This document shows, in pieces, positions 21,447-31,886 of a DNA stretch of 64,000 nucleotides. The DNA is taken from the NCBI GenBank assembly GCA_030704615.1, contig CM060733.1, positions 50,592,001 to 50,656,000 on the forward strand, written 5' to 3'. The position numbers were made by a program, and so were the translations under genes. Within the stretch, counting starts at the first letter, position 1, and each line of letters starts with the position of its first letter. Origin of the DNA: Takakia lepidozioides (taxonomy: Eukaryota > Streptophyta > Takakiopsida > Takakiales > Takakiaceae). The notes beneath the pieces are model-generated. The model did not search any database and was not told the origin of the DNA. It saw only the letters and a program-made list of their open reading frames with translations.

Positions 21447-23282
21447 ATGGATGTCAGTGGAGGAGGGAGTCATATTCCCAGCACAAGCACCGCAGTTCGA
21501 TCTATTCTTGAAATTCTGCGAGGGCTTCACATGGAGGGACACCGGTCAGAGCTGGCCGGGCTGGACTACAGCAAGTTCGCAATTAAATCGGTTACATGCC
21601 TTCCCGCCGACGTCGACGGTAATATCTTCTTTGAGTTCCCTCCTCGGGCGGACTACTCGAGGGCGTCCGGAATGTTGACAGATATGGATAGAAAACATGA
21701 CGGTCATCCTTGGTGCGTTACCAAAACCACCAGCATGAAGATGCTCGATGGTGTGCGGTGCGCTACGTTGTTTGTGCGGGCGCGTTGCGGTGTTTCTCCC
21801 CAACTTGCTTCCACTTTAAATCCAGAGGTCACAAGAACGAGACCGATTGGACAGGCACAGCTCATCAACCATTTCGAGCTCAGGAGAAGGTTCCGAACTC
21901 CACATTTAAGTGTGCACATTGCAAAGAACCACCACATTGCATGTCTGTTTGTAATGCCAAGCAGTTCTATGTGTTGCACCGTTTCCCTGACCTCACCCGA
22001 GCTGGCATACACGTTGGTTCCCATTGTCACAAATTGGCGAGGGGGAACTCGCGGGAGGCTGCCCACGAAGCAGAGCAGCTCGTTCAGGAGGAGGTTAAGT
22101 TGAGACCAGTGCCAAACCCAAACAGATACAGCTCCAAGCCGCCCATAAGATGGCATTGGCCAGAATTATGTCGAAAGACGGCTCCGATAGAGTTCCTCTC
22201 GACGAGAAGGAAATGGAGGCATTGCTGGAGTCGGTGTCCCACGTATGTTCACCGAATGTCCGAAACCACATTGTCTCGTGCAAACAGAAAATTGGGCGTG
22301 GCTCGGATATGCACTCCATTCTGAAGGTGAAGCGACGATGTGGATATGACTACATTCATGGAAGTAGGTTTCCAGGACAAGGGACTGAGGCAAATCGTTG
22401 TTTCGTATTCAAAATGTCCACGTGTGGACCTGGCAGCGGCGTCGAACTGGTCGACAGGATGACGAGTGGGAACTTGTCAAACAGTTGGGTCATGTTCGAC
22501 CATATCAAGCGAATTACAAATCACCAGTGGGTGACAATGGGTGCACATGTCTACGACACCCACTGCAGGATGCTAATGACAATTGCTATTTGTGAGATGA
22601 AAGGAGAGGACACACAATCGGAGATGCTTCTTTGGCAGGGAATAACAAACAGATGGCCAAGGCGGGATTGCCCCCTCCCAATTTCCGTGGTTTCATGGCA
22701 GACAACGCACAAGCAAATTGGGCTGCCATCCGAAGGGTGTACGGGCAAGACCCCAATGTTCCCATGGAAGGCAAGGAGAGATCTTGTGGGTTCCATTTCT
22801 GCAGAGCCTTTCGCAGTACACAACCAGGCTCGTGGCGCCAGATTTCAGAGAGAGCACCGTTCCATGTGTCTTGCGTGGAAGCGCGCTCCCACCTTGGATG
22901 ATGTAGAGACACAGTTGCATGCATACGGGCTTGGTGGACATCGTTAGGTGCTGTAAGGAAATCAGACGAGGGAGCAATGGTCAGTTGGTCGCATGGTGCA
23001 TTATCGTTTCCTCCAGTTGGCGACTATATGCGGGAGGTGAGTTGCACGAATTCGCGTCCCGTTGAATATTATTCTTGGCCATATTTGTAACTTGCTTGTA
23101 ACCTCAACATGTGTTTGTGCAGGAAATGTGTCTCGATTCCGACAACGACATGCCCACGACAAAAATGGCCGAATCAGTGCACTCTTCCTGGCGTGCCTCC
23201 TCTGCGGCGCATCTGGGGGACATCTCACTGCCCAACGGAGGACATGTGAGGTCATTATGCAGCAAGGCAGGTACAACGAGTT
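21447..23282 (+). pseudogene. MULE-like DDE transposase core (element A), frameshifted
   Basis: Read through several frame changes (near 21758, 22140, 22625 and 22830). Blocks in order: FAIKSVTCLPADVDGNIFFE; a zinc-binding domain (KHDGHPWCVTKTT, then CxxxxC, FKCAHCKEPPHC and a H-x-H pair), like WRKY/FLYWCH-type fingers of MULE transposases; a catalytic core with VYDTHCRMLMTIAICEMKGED (first acidic residue) and GFMADNAQANWAAIRRVYG (second); and the conserved post-core PTTKMAESVHSSWR. An intron probably lies at about 23030-23110. The last transposase residues are MQQGRYNEF at 23281, after which the sequence switches to ParB-methyltransferase. The continuation of this gene is 17060-15861 on the minus strand. 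The enzyme would cut and paste the element; this copy is dead. Confidence 0.65.
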
Positions 23283-24332
23283 CGCCTCCTGGCATGGATG
23301 GAGCACATTGTCCAAGCCCACCCCAACGACCTCGATTGGCATTTTTCCGTGGATTGTGTTGTGCTGAAGGTTGCGGGGCCCAAAGATCGCAGTTCTTCTC
23401 AAGGCAATGGCCGAAATCAACTCGTAAGCTACTACCCCTCTCGCTTTTGGACTTTGAATTTGGAAGTATTCATTGCGACTCCTCATATATGATGCAAATT
23501 CCATTTCAGTATGGTTTGATGAAATGTGGCACTGCCAGGGTGACTGAGAATGCCTTCATTGCCACCAACTTGTCCCATATGCTCTTCCGAGTGAAGGATG
23601 TCGGGAAGCAGGGGGTGGGGAGTGAAAGAGTTTGCCAATTCCCTCAGTGCCGACTCCTGTGCAAGTCGGAGGCAAAAGGCAGACAAAACCTGGTATTAGC
23701 TGAGCGTCGACGCCATGGTGGACTAATATTTCGGGTAAAGCTCCTGACAGGTTTTGTTGAGCTAATCTGTCTCTCCTCCCCAATAGAAGAAATTGTGTTG
23801 AGCGGATCTCTAATCTTATGTGCGCATTCTTGACAGACGAAATACAGCAGGATTTGCCACATGCGCGGATGGTTCTACATGGAGTCAGAGGAGAAGAATC
23901 CAACCCTCCCGGAACTCGAATCGTATGTCAAAGCTGCGGAGGTGAGGGCTCGCATAAAGTACAAGTCGCGGATGGTAAAGTACGTGGCCATAGCTGATCC
24001 CGCCCTTGGTGCCGACTTTCTGGTGGAGGTGGGAAAGCACTACTCTCGCGCTCTGAAGCCCATGATGACATTGGAGAAGCTCCATCGTCTAGCCACTCCT
24101 GTGTGGATGCAACAGAAAGGTGATACATTTTCTAACCAATTGTGGTGGCAACAACTCTGTTTTGTGGTGTTTGGCGCTTACGAATATGCTGGGTGGTTGG
24201 ACAGACCCGGTGGCTCCAAATCTGGAATGGTCCCAAAGTACCAGGGACATGTGGAGGCTTCCCCAACCCGGCAAACTCTCTGACCCCACATTCGACATGT
24301 GATGAAACTTGCATGACCTGGTGGTTTCAGGT

Positions 24333-24570
24333 ACTACAGAAGGCGCATTGCTGCTTTGTCCGCGTTCGGCTGGTCGGTGAACACGTGGCTCCGGCGAGCA
24401 TCTGCTATCTCCCCAAAAGAATAGGTTGGTTTTGTAGAGCAGAAAGTACTCGTCACATAGTCACGTAGGCTCTCTGCTGCAGGAGATATCTCCATCTTGA
24501 ACTGATGTGCTTGTGTGTCCAGCTGCTCTTGCGCATTCGCGTCACCTTGGAGATTCTCCATCAGATCGTT
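24333..24570 (-). pseudogene. Inverted exon of the element A ParB-methyltransferase gene
   Basis: On the minus strand this reads NAQEQLDTQAHQFKMEISPA, then SLRDYVTS, EIADARRS and NADKAAMRLL. It matches the element D exon at 52140-52350 (HAQEQLDCNTTTFKLQIDCT, ENYVQS, REIAKARRS, GADKATMRVLF). All flanking exons of this copy are on the plus strand, so this exon has been flipped on its own. Its left breakpoint is beside the donor at about 24331; the right one is near or inside array B. Confidence 0.6.
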
Positions 24571-24689
24571 TTCCTGAAAAAATACAATGAATCCACCCCC
24601 TACTAGAGTAGAAGCCCCAAACAAAGCGTGGGGGCGCTGCCTTTCTTTGAAGTCCTTGCATTTCAGGATGTTAGAAGCCTCATGTGGTG

Positions 24690-25645
24690 TTAGGGAAAAT
24701 GGCGCCGAATTTCCAGTCAGGGCTCCGAAAATGGCTAAGTCCCTAGACTGGCTGGTCCTGAACTGGAAATTCGGCGCCATTTTCCAGTTCTAGGCCCTAT
24801 TGCCGTTCAGGGACTTGGCCATTTTCGGGCTAAGTCCCTAGACTGGCTGGTCCGGAACTGGAAATTCGGCGCCATTTTCCAGTTCTAGGCCGTTCAGGGA
24901 CTTAGCCATTTTCGGGCTAAGTCCCTAGACTGGCTGGCCCTGAACTGGAAATTCGGCGCCATTTTCCAGTTCCAGGCCCTATTGCCGTTCAGGGACTTAG
25001 CCATTTTCGGGGTAAGTCCCTAGGGTGGCTGGCCCCGAAGTGGAAATTCGGCGCCATTTTCCAGTTGTAGGCCCTATTGCCGTTCAGGGACTTAGCCATT
25101 TTCGGGCTAAGTCACTAGACTGGCTGGCCCTGAACTGGAAATTCGGCGCCATTTTCCAGTTCCAGGCCCTATTGCCGTTCAGGGACTTAGCCATTTTCGG
25201 GTAAGTCCCTAGGGTGGCTGGCCCGAAGAGGAAATTCGGCGCCATTTTCCAGTTGTAGGCCCTATTGCCGTTCAGGGACTTAGCCATTTTCGGGCTAGAT
25301 CCCTAGGGTGGCTGGCCTGGAACTGGAAATTCGGCGCCATTTTCCAAATCTAGGCCCTATTACCGTTCAGGGACTTAGCCATTTTCGGGCTAAGTCCCTA
25401 GGGTGGCTGGCCCTGAACTGGAAATTCGGCGCCATTTTTCCAGTTCTAGGCCCTATTGCCGTTCTGGGACTTAGCCATCTTCGGGCCAAACCGGGAAAAA
25501 TGGCGCCGAATTTCCAGTTCAGGGCTCTCAAGATGGCTAAGTCCCTAGGGTGGTAGTCACTGAAAACCGAAATTCGGCGCCATTTTCCATTTCTAGGCCC
25601 ACTCACATCCGCCCCAACCTGGGAAAATGGTGCCGAATATGCATT
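24690..25645. repeat. Palindrome array B, about 95-bp units, intronic
   Basis: GGCGCC cores fall at 24775, 24868, 24955, 25050, 25145, 25238, 25333 and 25428 (mostly 93-95 apart, one 87). Each unit holds two palindromes: GAACTGGAAATTCGGCGCC facing ATTTTCCAGTTC, and GGGACTTAGCC-ATTTTC-GGGCTAAGTCCC. The units at each end (about 24700 and 25500) run in the opposite orientation. It lies in the intron before the methyltransferase exon; the same array begins at the same place in element C (63740-64000). Confidence 0.85.
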
Positions 25646-26832
25646 TCAGGGACCTCATTGTGTTTTTCATGAATGCAGGTACTGTAAGTTCTCCCTTTTG
25701 GAGAAAGATCATCTTTCTTTCGAGCCACCATTCTTCCTGGCATGGAGGAACCCTGGGGCTGACTCAATGTACATTGACGATATTGTGAAGGAGTGGCATC
25801 TGGAACATTTGCGTGATTGCCCTTGGTATGTGGACCTTCCGCCCGGCTCGCTCGACCCATCCGAGTTTCAATTGAAGCTAGATGCTGAATTCCGACGAAA
25901 CCGGGCTGCGCTGACTCCGTTGGGTGCAAAAGAGGCAAAAGCGCTTGCGAACTCCAGGAAAGCGGCAGAGCTTGCTCAGGCAGGAATTCAGGAGAAATTG
26001 CATGAGAAGAGTAAAGGCCAAAGGGAAAGGACAAGGAAACAGGTGAGTGCAGTAACACCCAAAAGAAGAAAACCATCGGGGCAACGGAGGAGGCGCAGGA
26101 GGGGACCCAAGAGAGTGACTCGGACGACGACTTTGTTCAAGGTCCTGCGACTGCTGTTGCTCCTACCCAGTCACCGGTCGTCCGGGTTCCCAAGTCAGTT
26201 CGGAGTGGGACTGGCTCTGCCAAGAAGTTGGCATTTGAGGGCGAGCCTACACGGCGGTATTCGGCGGTGACGTTTACGCACAGGCCAAAGCTAGAACCTC
26301 CAACCATCATCCAATGCGTCAATGAGAGCTTCCTTGACGCTCTCACTGCCAGGCGAAGAAGGTGGCACACAGCAAGTCTCTGGCGGAGCAGAAGGGGAAA
26401 GCCAAGAAGAGGGCTGGCGGTACAGAGCCTAAAGACACCCCTGGTTTTGAAGCCATGATGGAATTCTTCACGGCTGTGAGCACGAATTGCAAGAGCACTC
26501 GGGGGGGGGTTGAGGTGGAGAGAGCTTGCGACATGATTCTCCTCGACATTCCAGATAGGGAGCTGCTGGAGGGCCTTGATGGTGTGCCCACCTGGAACAG
26601 GTTTACTGAGGACTACTGGAAAGCCGGGTTTGGGCTGGCGGGGATGCTTCTGCCACGAGAGGGAAGACCACAGAGAATGCGGTGGCAAGGTGGACACCGA
26701 AAAGTGTCACCCCGGTCCTCCTCAGAAAATGGTTCTGCATCAGTACACAGGGGTTGCGAACAGAGGGCCAAAGTGTAAGTTATCAATCTATTGCATTCAC
26801 TTCATATTGTGGTGTATGTTAAGTAGACCCTG

Positions 26833-27414
26833 GAGTTGATCCCTTCTTTGTTGGATGTGCAGACATTGGTGTTTGAGGCATATTGCTTTGTGAAGAGAGG
26901 GTCTACGTTCAAATTCCGCAACGACGGTCGTCTTGTTGATGCCGTTGTGGACCCTGTAACCTACGATGTCCTCTACAACTATGTGCCCCACTCCAGTATG
27001 CCGAAGGACACAAAGACAGGCAAACCGTGGCGGTACAGCCGGACCCGGAGCCCTGCTTTCATCCAAACCCTCATGGAGACGTGCTCGGATGTCCAAGGGC
27101 GGATTCTGGACCTCACATGCGGCACGGGTAAGCCTTCATGTGCTCAGTTTGTCCCCTGGCCCGATTGCAATTGCATGCCGCAAGCTATTAACCGCCCGCT
27201 TTGTTCCTCAGGTGCTTCAATGTGGGCAGGGACGTTGTCCGACAGGCATGTGTTCGCCTTCGAGCCAAATACTGCCCTCCACAACTCGGAACTTGCAGCG
27301 GCTGAACGTCTGCCGAAAGAGGAAGAGGCATCCTCGGAGGATGAGGAAAAATCCGAGAAGGAGCAGGGGGAGGAAGTTGGGATCGAGGCCGAGGAGCCCC
27401 CGGTTTACGAGTGA
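26833..27414 (+). pseudogene. Methyltransferase motif I exons (element A)
   Basis: Part of the gene at 23283-27926, listed for its key motif. The frame reads FVKRGSTFKFRNDGRLVDAV, then RSPAFIQTLMETC and RILDLTCGTG. It is split by an intron (GTAAGC at about 27127 to TTCCTCAG at 27210) and continues GASMWAGTLSDRHVFAFEP. D-x-x-x-G-x-G followed by an alanine-rich helix and a strand ending in E is the AdoMet-binding motif I of DNA methyltransferases. It follows motif IV in the polypeptide, the permuted order of beta-class N6/N4 enzymes (PF01555-like). Confidence 0.6.
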
Positions 27415-27926
27415 GTGGTGGCATGGCAGGCGGAAGAAGCCTTTTTGGCATGGAGGGTGACTCTGACCTTTACAAGACAGTGCTCCTCCCCCTTTTGTCT
27501 GGCTCTACTTTAGGCACACAGATTGAGACGATTCAAATGTGAAATGATGACGATCCCGAGGATAAGCAGGTCGATAACGACTTTTCATGTGAGTAAGTCC
27601 TCAACCCACTTTGGGAGCCATATTCAATCTCTCAGACATCAAATTTACAGTATTAATTTTTTCTGGCTGTGACTTGCAGGAAAGGCAGCGATGGATCTTT
27701 AGGAGAAAGCCCCATTTGTGGCGAGACTGTTTTTGACAGCCCCATTTCCAATTTTCTGCTTCCTGTGTATGCCGAAGCAATGGCACTTCATACGGCTGAT
27801 ACTCTATCCCCTGATTTTTTATTGCCCGGCCGCAAGTGTTGCCAGCGTAGATCCGGAGTTCTTAAATTCTTAGACTTGGAGGCAGAGGACGCGGGGATAC
27901 ATTGTACCGACTCTGAGTCAGACTGA

Positions 27927-28600
27927 ACTTTGTTCTTTAAATGTTCTATTTTCATCCTCGTTGGAAAACATTGAATCCCCTTACTCCACTGTAGTTGTTC
28001 CGGCAGAAAAATAAAATAAAAATCAAAGAATCCACTTTCATTAAAATGGCAATATTTATTAATCCATCCCACAAACCCCACTCACTCTTTTCATATCTAT
28101 TGTGCATTCATCTACTGTGTATTCATGCGTGCTCCATTCATGAATGTTTTCCATTACTCAACATCCATTGTTCATTCATCCATTGTACTCTGGAATCCAT
28201 CCCACAAACCCAACACACTCATCCATATACATTGTGCATTCATCTACAGTGTATTCATGCATCCTCCAGTCATGAATGTTTCCCATTATTCAACATCCAT
28301 TATACATTCATCCATTTTACTTTTACCCATCCCACATTCATTCATCTGCTTGCATTTTTCGCACTCATCCATCTATTTATCATCCACTCTACATTCATCC
28401 ATCCTGCATTTATCTGTTGCTTTCAGGTAGGAATGACCATGTCCTTTTATTATATCGTCCAGCTTGTTTCCGCGGTAAAGGGTGCTCTTCCGCGGGAATA
28501 CACTCCACTTCTTCCTTGGCGCGCGGTGACGCGGCCTTCAAGCGCGATGACGTGGAGTGAGCCCCGTGATGTGACATTGGCGCAAGGTGACGTGGTGTGA
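27927..28600. repeat. ATCCATC-rich tandem repeat and flanking non-coding sequence
   Basis: Two units of about 135 bases start with atccatcccacaaaccc at 28062 and 28197, followed by degenerate cattcatccat repeats to about 28410. From 28450 to 28600 there are several TGACGTGG-like and GCGC-rich motifs. No terminal CATGAGC block of the element family is present. Confidence 0.65.
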
Positions 28601-28639
28601 GGGCAGTTGCGCTCATGCGCTCACGCGACCAGGCTCACG

Positions 28640-28870
28640 CCGAGGCATCCCTGGCAGCTGGAGAAGCGCGCCATCCTTGTGCTTGAGCAGAATTTGAAGG
28701 ACTTGAATATTTCCATTGTTTCCCCGCCTCAAATGACATTGGAGGCATACATCAGGAAGTGGAGAGGTCTCACTTGGCGATACTGTTTTTTCCGGGAGTT
28801 TTCGAAGGATGGTAATATTTTGCAGTCCAACGACTTTGACAGTTAGGTTGGGGGGGAGTGGGGGTCATGA
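28640..28870 (+). pseudogene. Retroelement polyprotein tail and polypurine tract (tentative)
   Basis: The frame includes LVLEQNLKDLNISIVSPPQM and ends at 28846. It is followed by a G-rich tract (gttgggggggagtggggg, 28848-28865), as seen at polypurine tracts before 3' LTRs of plant retrotransposons. The protein part is not recognised; the call rests on the G-rich tract and the neighbouring gag fragment. Confidence 0.3.
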
Positions 28871-29149
28871 TGCGAGTTGTGTACATGTGCAATGTCCAAC
28901 TGGAAACTGTATTGCCTCTTGTGAGAAATCCTTAGGCTTTGTTAGCAGTGTTCTTCACTGATAGGAAGTGAATGGCGGTGCCGACAATCACGTCCATGGC
29001 TGTGAGCTTCTACAGATAGAGATTTCATTCACATGGATTAGGGAACTTAAGGGTGCATTGAAGCTTGAGAGAAATCCAGGCATATACGAGAGATACTACA
29101 GAAGAGAGTTTTGGTTATTGCCAAATTAAAGAAATGAAAGACATGGGAC

Positions 29150-29735
29150 ATGAGTGATGAAAGAGAAGCTAGACTCCAGAAATATTCAGCAAAAAGAGAA
29201 AGTTATCTGAAAGCTAATTATCCATACCTTTGGGAGAGAAGAATAGACATTGGGGAATCATCTGGACCTCTCACACCATTAAGATCAGGGAGTACATCAC
29301 CCATACCGGAAGAACTAGAGTTGGATACCACACCTTCTTTTTCTTTGCAAGAAAGACTAAGGGAATTGGCAGAGGAAGAAGATCAACCACGAGGTGAAAG
29401 AGAAAGCCAGTGAATGGTATGCAAGATTCCTTGATAATCATTTCCTAACCTAGAATGGCTTGAATACAGCGTTCCAAAATAGGAGGACCTGTAAAACTGA
29501 GGATGAAGTGTATGGAAGTTTATAACAGTTAAAGCAAAAGAATCATGAAATTGTTGAAGAGTATATGGAAAAGATCGAATTGCTGATGGAAAAGCTGGCT
29601 GCTGTACCAGCACCAGGGTTACAGAAGGCTTGGTTTGTGAACGGACTAAGACCAAAGTTGCAAAAGAAAGTGGACATGTTACCCCACAATACATTGGAGG
29701 AGGCATTTGAAACGGCAAACAAAATTGAGCAATTG
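29150..29735 (+). pseudogene. Retrotransposon gag, 5' part (host of a nested element)
   Basis: Two frames encode SDEREARLQKYSAKRESYLK and, after a stop near 29412, a Retrotrans_gag-like block: EWYARFLDNHF, VEEYMEKIELLMEKLAAVPA, WFVNGLRPKLQKKVDML and LEEAFETANKIEQL. The coding sequence is interrupted at 29735 by the chromodomain retrotransposon, whose 5-base target duplication AATTG flanks it; it resumes at 36663. In-frame stops near 29412, 29453 and 29525 show decay. Confidence 0.6.
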
Positions 29736-30457
29736 TGTCGCGCACCTCACTTCGGTAAGCTCCCCCTCAAGTCATAGTTACTCGCTTTGATGCGCGCGCC
29801 TGACTCCCAACCGGCCGCCGGGCCAACTTGGAGCTTCGGCTGCTCACCGGGACATAACGGTCCCCCTTCGCTCTCCCAAAAGACCCTCCACCTATTTGGG
29901 CCTAGTGGAATTCCCTTTGGTAGATGGCAGTCCGGAACAGCTCCCCACTCTTTGGTCGCTTTCCGGCTCGCTCGCTTACTCACTAGTTTTTGGTCACCAA
30001 CGGGCTTGCACCGTTCTCGGGGTTACTACTCCCTATATATACTTCTGTAGTTGTCCGCGGGGGTTTCACAACCAGCCATGCCATTTTATGGCGAACCACC
30101 ACGAAGACCCTCGACTCCCGGTGGTGAGTCGCGGTGAGTCTTGGCCCTCTCACCACGACCCCCCTTGGGCCGTGATGAGTCCCAAGACTCCCCACGACTC
30201 CCACCACGAGGTCTCCGCCCTATGGTGAGTTCTATGTCACCCCCACTAAGACCCGCTAAGCTACCACCACCCCTTGTGGAGCCACCCCACCGCAACCCGG
30301 TGTGCAGGGCTCCACCTAGTGAGCGCCTCCGCCTCCTTGAGTGCCTTGGACACTCAAGGGTGCTTCAGTCCCCCATACCTATCGCTGCCGCTGCCCCCAC
30401 CACAGGCAGCCCCTCATGTGTCCCGACCCCCCGCCCTCAAGGCAAAGGGCTGCGACA
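29736..30457 (-). repeat. 3' LTR of the Ty3/gypsy element
   Basis: 722 bases; TG...CA ends with extended TGTCGC/GCGACA. Contains a minus-strand TATA-like AGTATATATAGGG near 30032-30046. Nearly identical to 35944-36662, so the insertion is fairly young despite its internal damage. Confidence 0.85.
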
Positions 30458-31358
30458 CACACCCCTACCAACAGGGAGTCGATGTCCTCATCGACTTGTC
30501 CATTTTGTAGAAACGAACATCCAAGTTGGCGTCCCACATCAAGGAGTTTGTTTCCGTACCATGGCGTCCCATGGCAAAGAACCAAACCCCACACTTGACT
30601 CTACTCTCCACTAGCTCGGCCGACTTCCTCCAAGTCCCGGCCAAGGGTGGAGCCTCTCCAGCTCCTCCCAGTGCACTCTTCTTGGCCTACTTCAAGGCCA
30701 AGGAACGATCCTCCCCGAGGATCGAATCGCCTTTCTGCAACAACATTGCTTGCGATCGCTCATGATGCCGCTTTTGGCATCACCTTGAGCAAGGGTTCAC
30801 CTGGAACCCTCTTTGACTAGGAAGATAGCCTTGAACCAACCGTGCGCCCCCAATCACTACAATTGGGTCCGCCTTGGAATGCTGGCCTGAGGTACGGGAA
30901 CACGCCGAAGCCGCACTACGACTTCGTCCCGAGGCTACACGATTATAGTACGTGAACGGAAGCACGTAGCTTCCACGTTAGCCCGCACTACAAGGCAACC
31001 CCCTCGGTAGCGCAGTTATAGTACGCGCACGCGCCAGGTGCGCACTAGCACGTGAACTCCCAAATAAGGCGCAAGTTTCCTTGCCCCTTGGATGGGAGTC
31101 ACCCGATTTCGGCACTGCGCAAACAAACGATTAACCCAATTTACCTCTCCCACTTTTGTAAGCTAGCATGCATTCTACACACTAGCCAACCGCACCATGC
31201 ATCACCATTCCAAACACAATAGGACGCACAATATTTGGAACCCATTTCCTTTATAACAAATTTTTGTACAATACAAGTTTTTGCAATCGGATTCCTGAGC
31301 TAGCTAAACCGGGCTAAGCATGCATTTCCTCCCCCACGCTCCAAGGTTGATGTCCCCA
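30458..31358 (-). other. Retrotransposon 3' untranslated region
   Basis: The non-coding stretch between the chromodomain stop and the 3' LTR. It is collinear with 37764-38644 (reversed) and 41918-42790. It contains small repeats such as tatagtacgtgaacg and acgcgccaggtgcgcac. Confidence 0.7.
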
Positions 31359-31886
31359 TCAACATTTCTTCCGCTTTTGAGGTCGCCCTTCGAACGCTGC
31401 AACTGCCTCGGATGCGTTTCCCATTTCTGAGGCACGCACCCAAGATGCCTCCACAAGATGATAGCCCTTCCATTTGACGAGATACTTTGTTTCTCGGTTC
31501 TTGAACCTCCTCGACTTAAGTATTGCCTCCACCTCGTACTCAAGTTCATTTTCATTATCCAACAGCATAGGTGGCGGACGCAACACTTGATGCCGATTCG
31601 GACGTGCTCCATCTTTGAAGCAAGGCTTCAAAAGGGAGACATGGAATACTGGGTGCACCTTGCTGTTTGCCGGCAGCTCCAATTCATACACATCCTCATT
31701 CATAACCTTCCGAATGCGAAAGGGACCCGCATACGGAGGTACGAACTTCGGATTCACTTCCGGAGGTAGTCGGAAATTCTTGATGTTCAACCAGACCTCT
31801 GTGCCTGCCTCAAACTTCACTTCCCTCCGCTTCCGATTCGCCTGCCTTTCATACCGTTTCCTAGCTTTGGCAATGTTGTACTTTGC
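31359..31886 (-). CDS. Integrase C terminus and chromodomain
   Basis: On the minus strand: [20 protein letters not shown], the integrase C-terminal [10 protein letters not shown] and [20 protein letters not shown], the linker [12 protein letters not shown], and a chromodomain ([33 protein letters not shown]) ending before a basic tail. Chromodomains steer integration to chromatin marked by histone methylation. This part joins at about 31886 to a segment that does not belong next to it. In the related copy at 37.2 kb the same residues follow ERERLLKL, showing the normal join. Confidence 0.8.
   Translation of the reverse strand, partial: AKYNIAKARKRYERQANRKRREVKFEAGTEVWLNIKNFRLPPEVNPKFVPPYAGPFRIRKVMNEDVYELELPANSKVHPVFHVSLLKPCFKDGARPNRHQVLRPPPMLLDNENELEYEVEAILKSRRFKNRETKYLVKWKGYHLVEASWVRASEMGNASEAVAAFEGRPQKRKKC

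Larger units (their letters stand above)
15050..27926. mobile_element. Element A: MULE-like transposon carrying a ParB-methyltransferase gene
   Basis: The left end is fixed at 15050 (GAGGTTTGCTATTTC) by comparison with the uninterrupted gene copy 1. Inside, in order, are a terminal CATGAGC repeat, palindrome array A1, the transposase C terminus (-), the ParB-methyltransferase N terminus (-), palindrome array A2, the transposase N terminus and core (+), and the ParB-methyltransferase C-terminal exons (+) with intronic array B. This order is explained by inversion of 17061-23282 in an element whose genes once diverged from the central array. No matching right terminus was found before the unrelated repeats at 28 kb, so 27926 is only the last recognisable coding base. 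Confidence 0.6.
23283..27926 (+). pseudogene. ParB-methyltransferase C-terminal exons (element A)
   Basis: Begins mid-domain with RLLAWMEHIVQAHPNDLDWH, matching element D after its DGNHR loop. Exons, by comparison with D: 23283-23432 (one frameshift near 23380); 23545-23735 (VTENAFIATNLSHMLFRV, then two in-frame stops); about 23837-24118 (RIKYKSRMVKYVAIADPALG); about 24196-24330 (TRWLQIWNGP ... MTWWFQ); one exon inverted at 24333-24570; 25681-26777 (FFLAWRNPGADSMY ... WYVDLPPGSLD and the motif IV region); 26833-27135 and 27211-27414 (motif I); about 27680-27926 (LLPVYAEAMA and an acidic end). Frameshifts occur near 26065 and 26348, and 28 bases are lost near 26651. It is a clear pseudogene, but exon order matches copy C. 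Confidence 0.6.

Noticed and set aside
24580-25610. Frames with MAKSLNGNR / WKMAPNFQF peptides
   Set aside because: Translations of the 95-base intronic array.
19130-25645. CRISPR array
   Set aside because: Repeats and spacers are both repeated, the units are palindromic tandem repeats, and the context is plant nuclear transposon DNA with no cas genes.
28450-28640. Right terminus of element A (GCTCATGCGCTCACGCG near 28611)
   Set aside because: It resembles CATGAGC in reverse only loosely and lacks the adjoining GAAATAG.AAACCTC; not enough to call the end.
30086-30765. Proline- and histidine-rich frames in the LTR and its neighbourhood (also 36428, 38482, 41592)
   Set aside because: They repeat wherever the LTR occurs and reflect LTR sequence, not protein genes.
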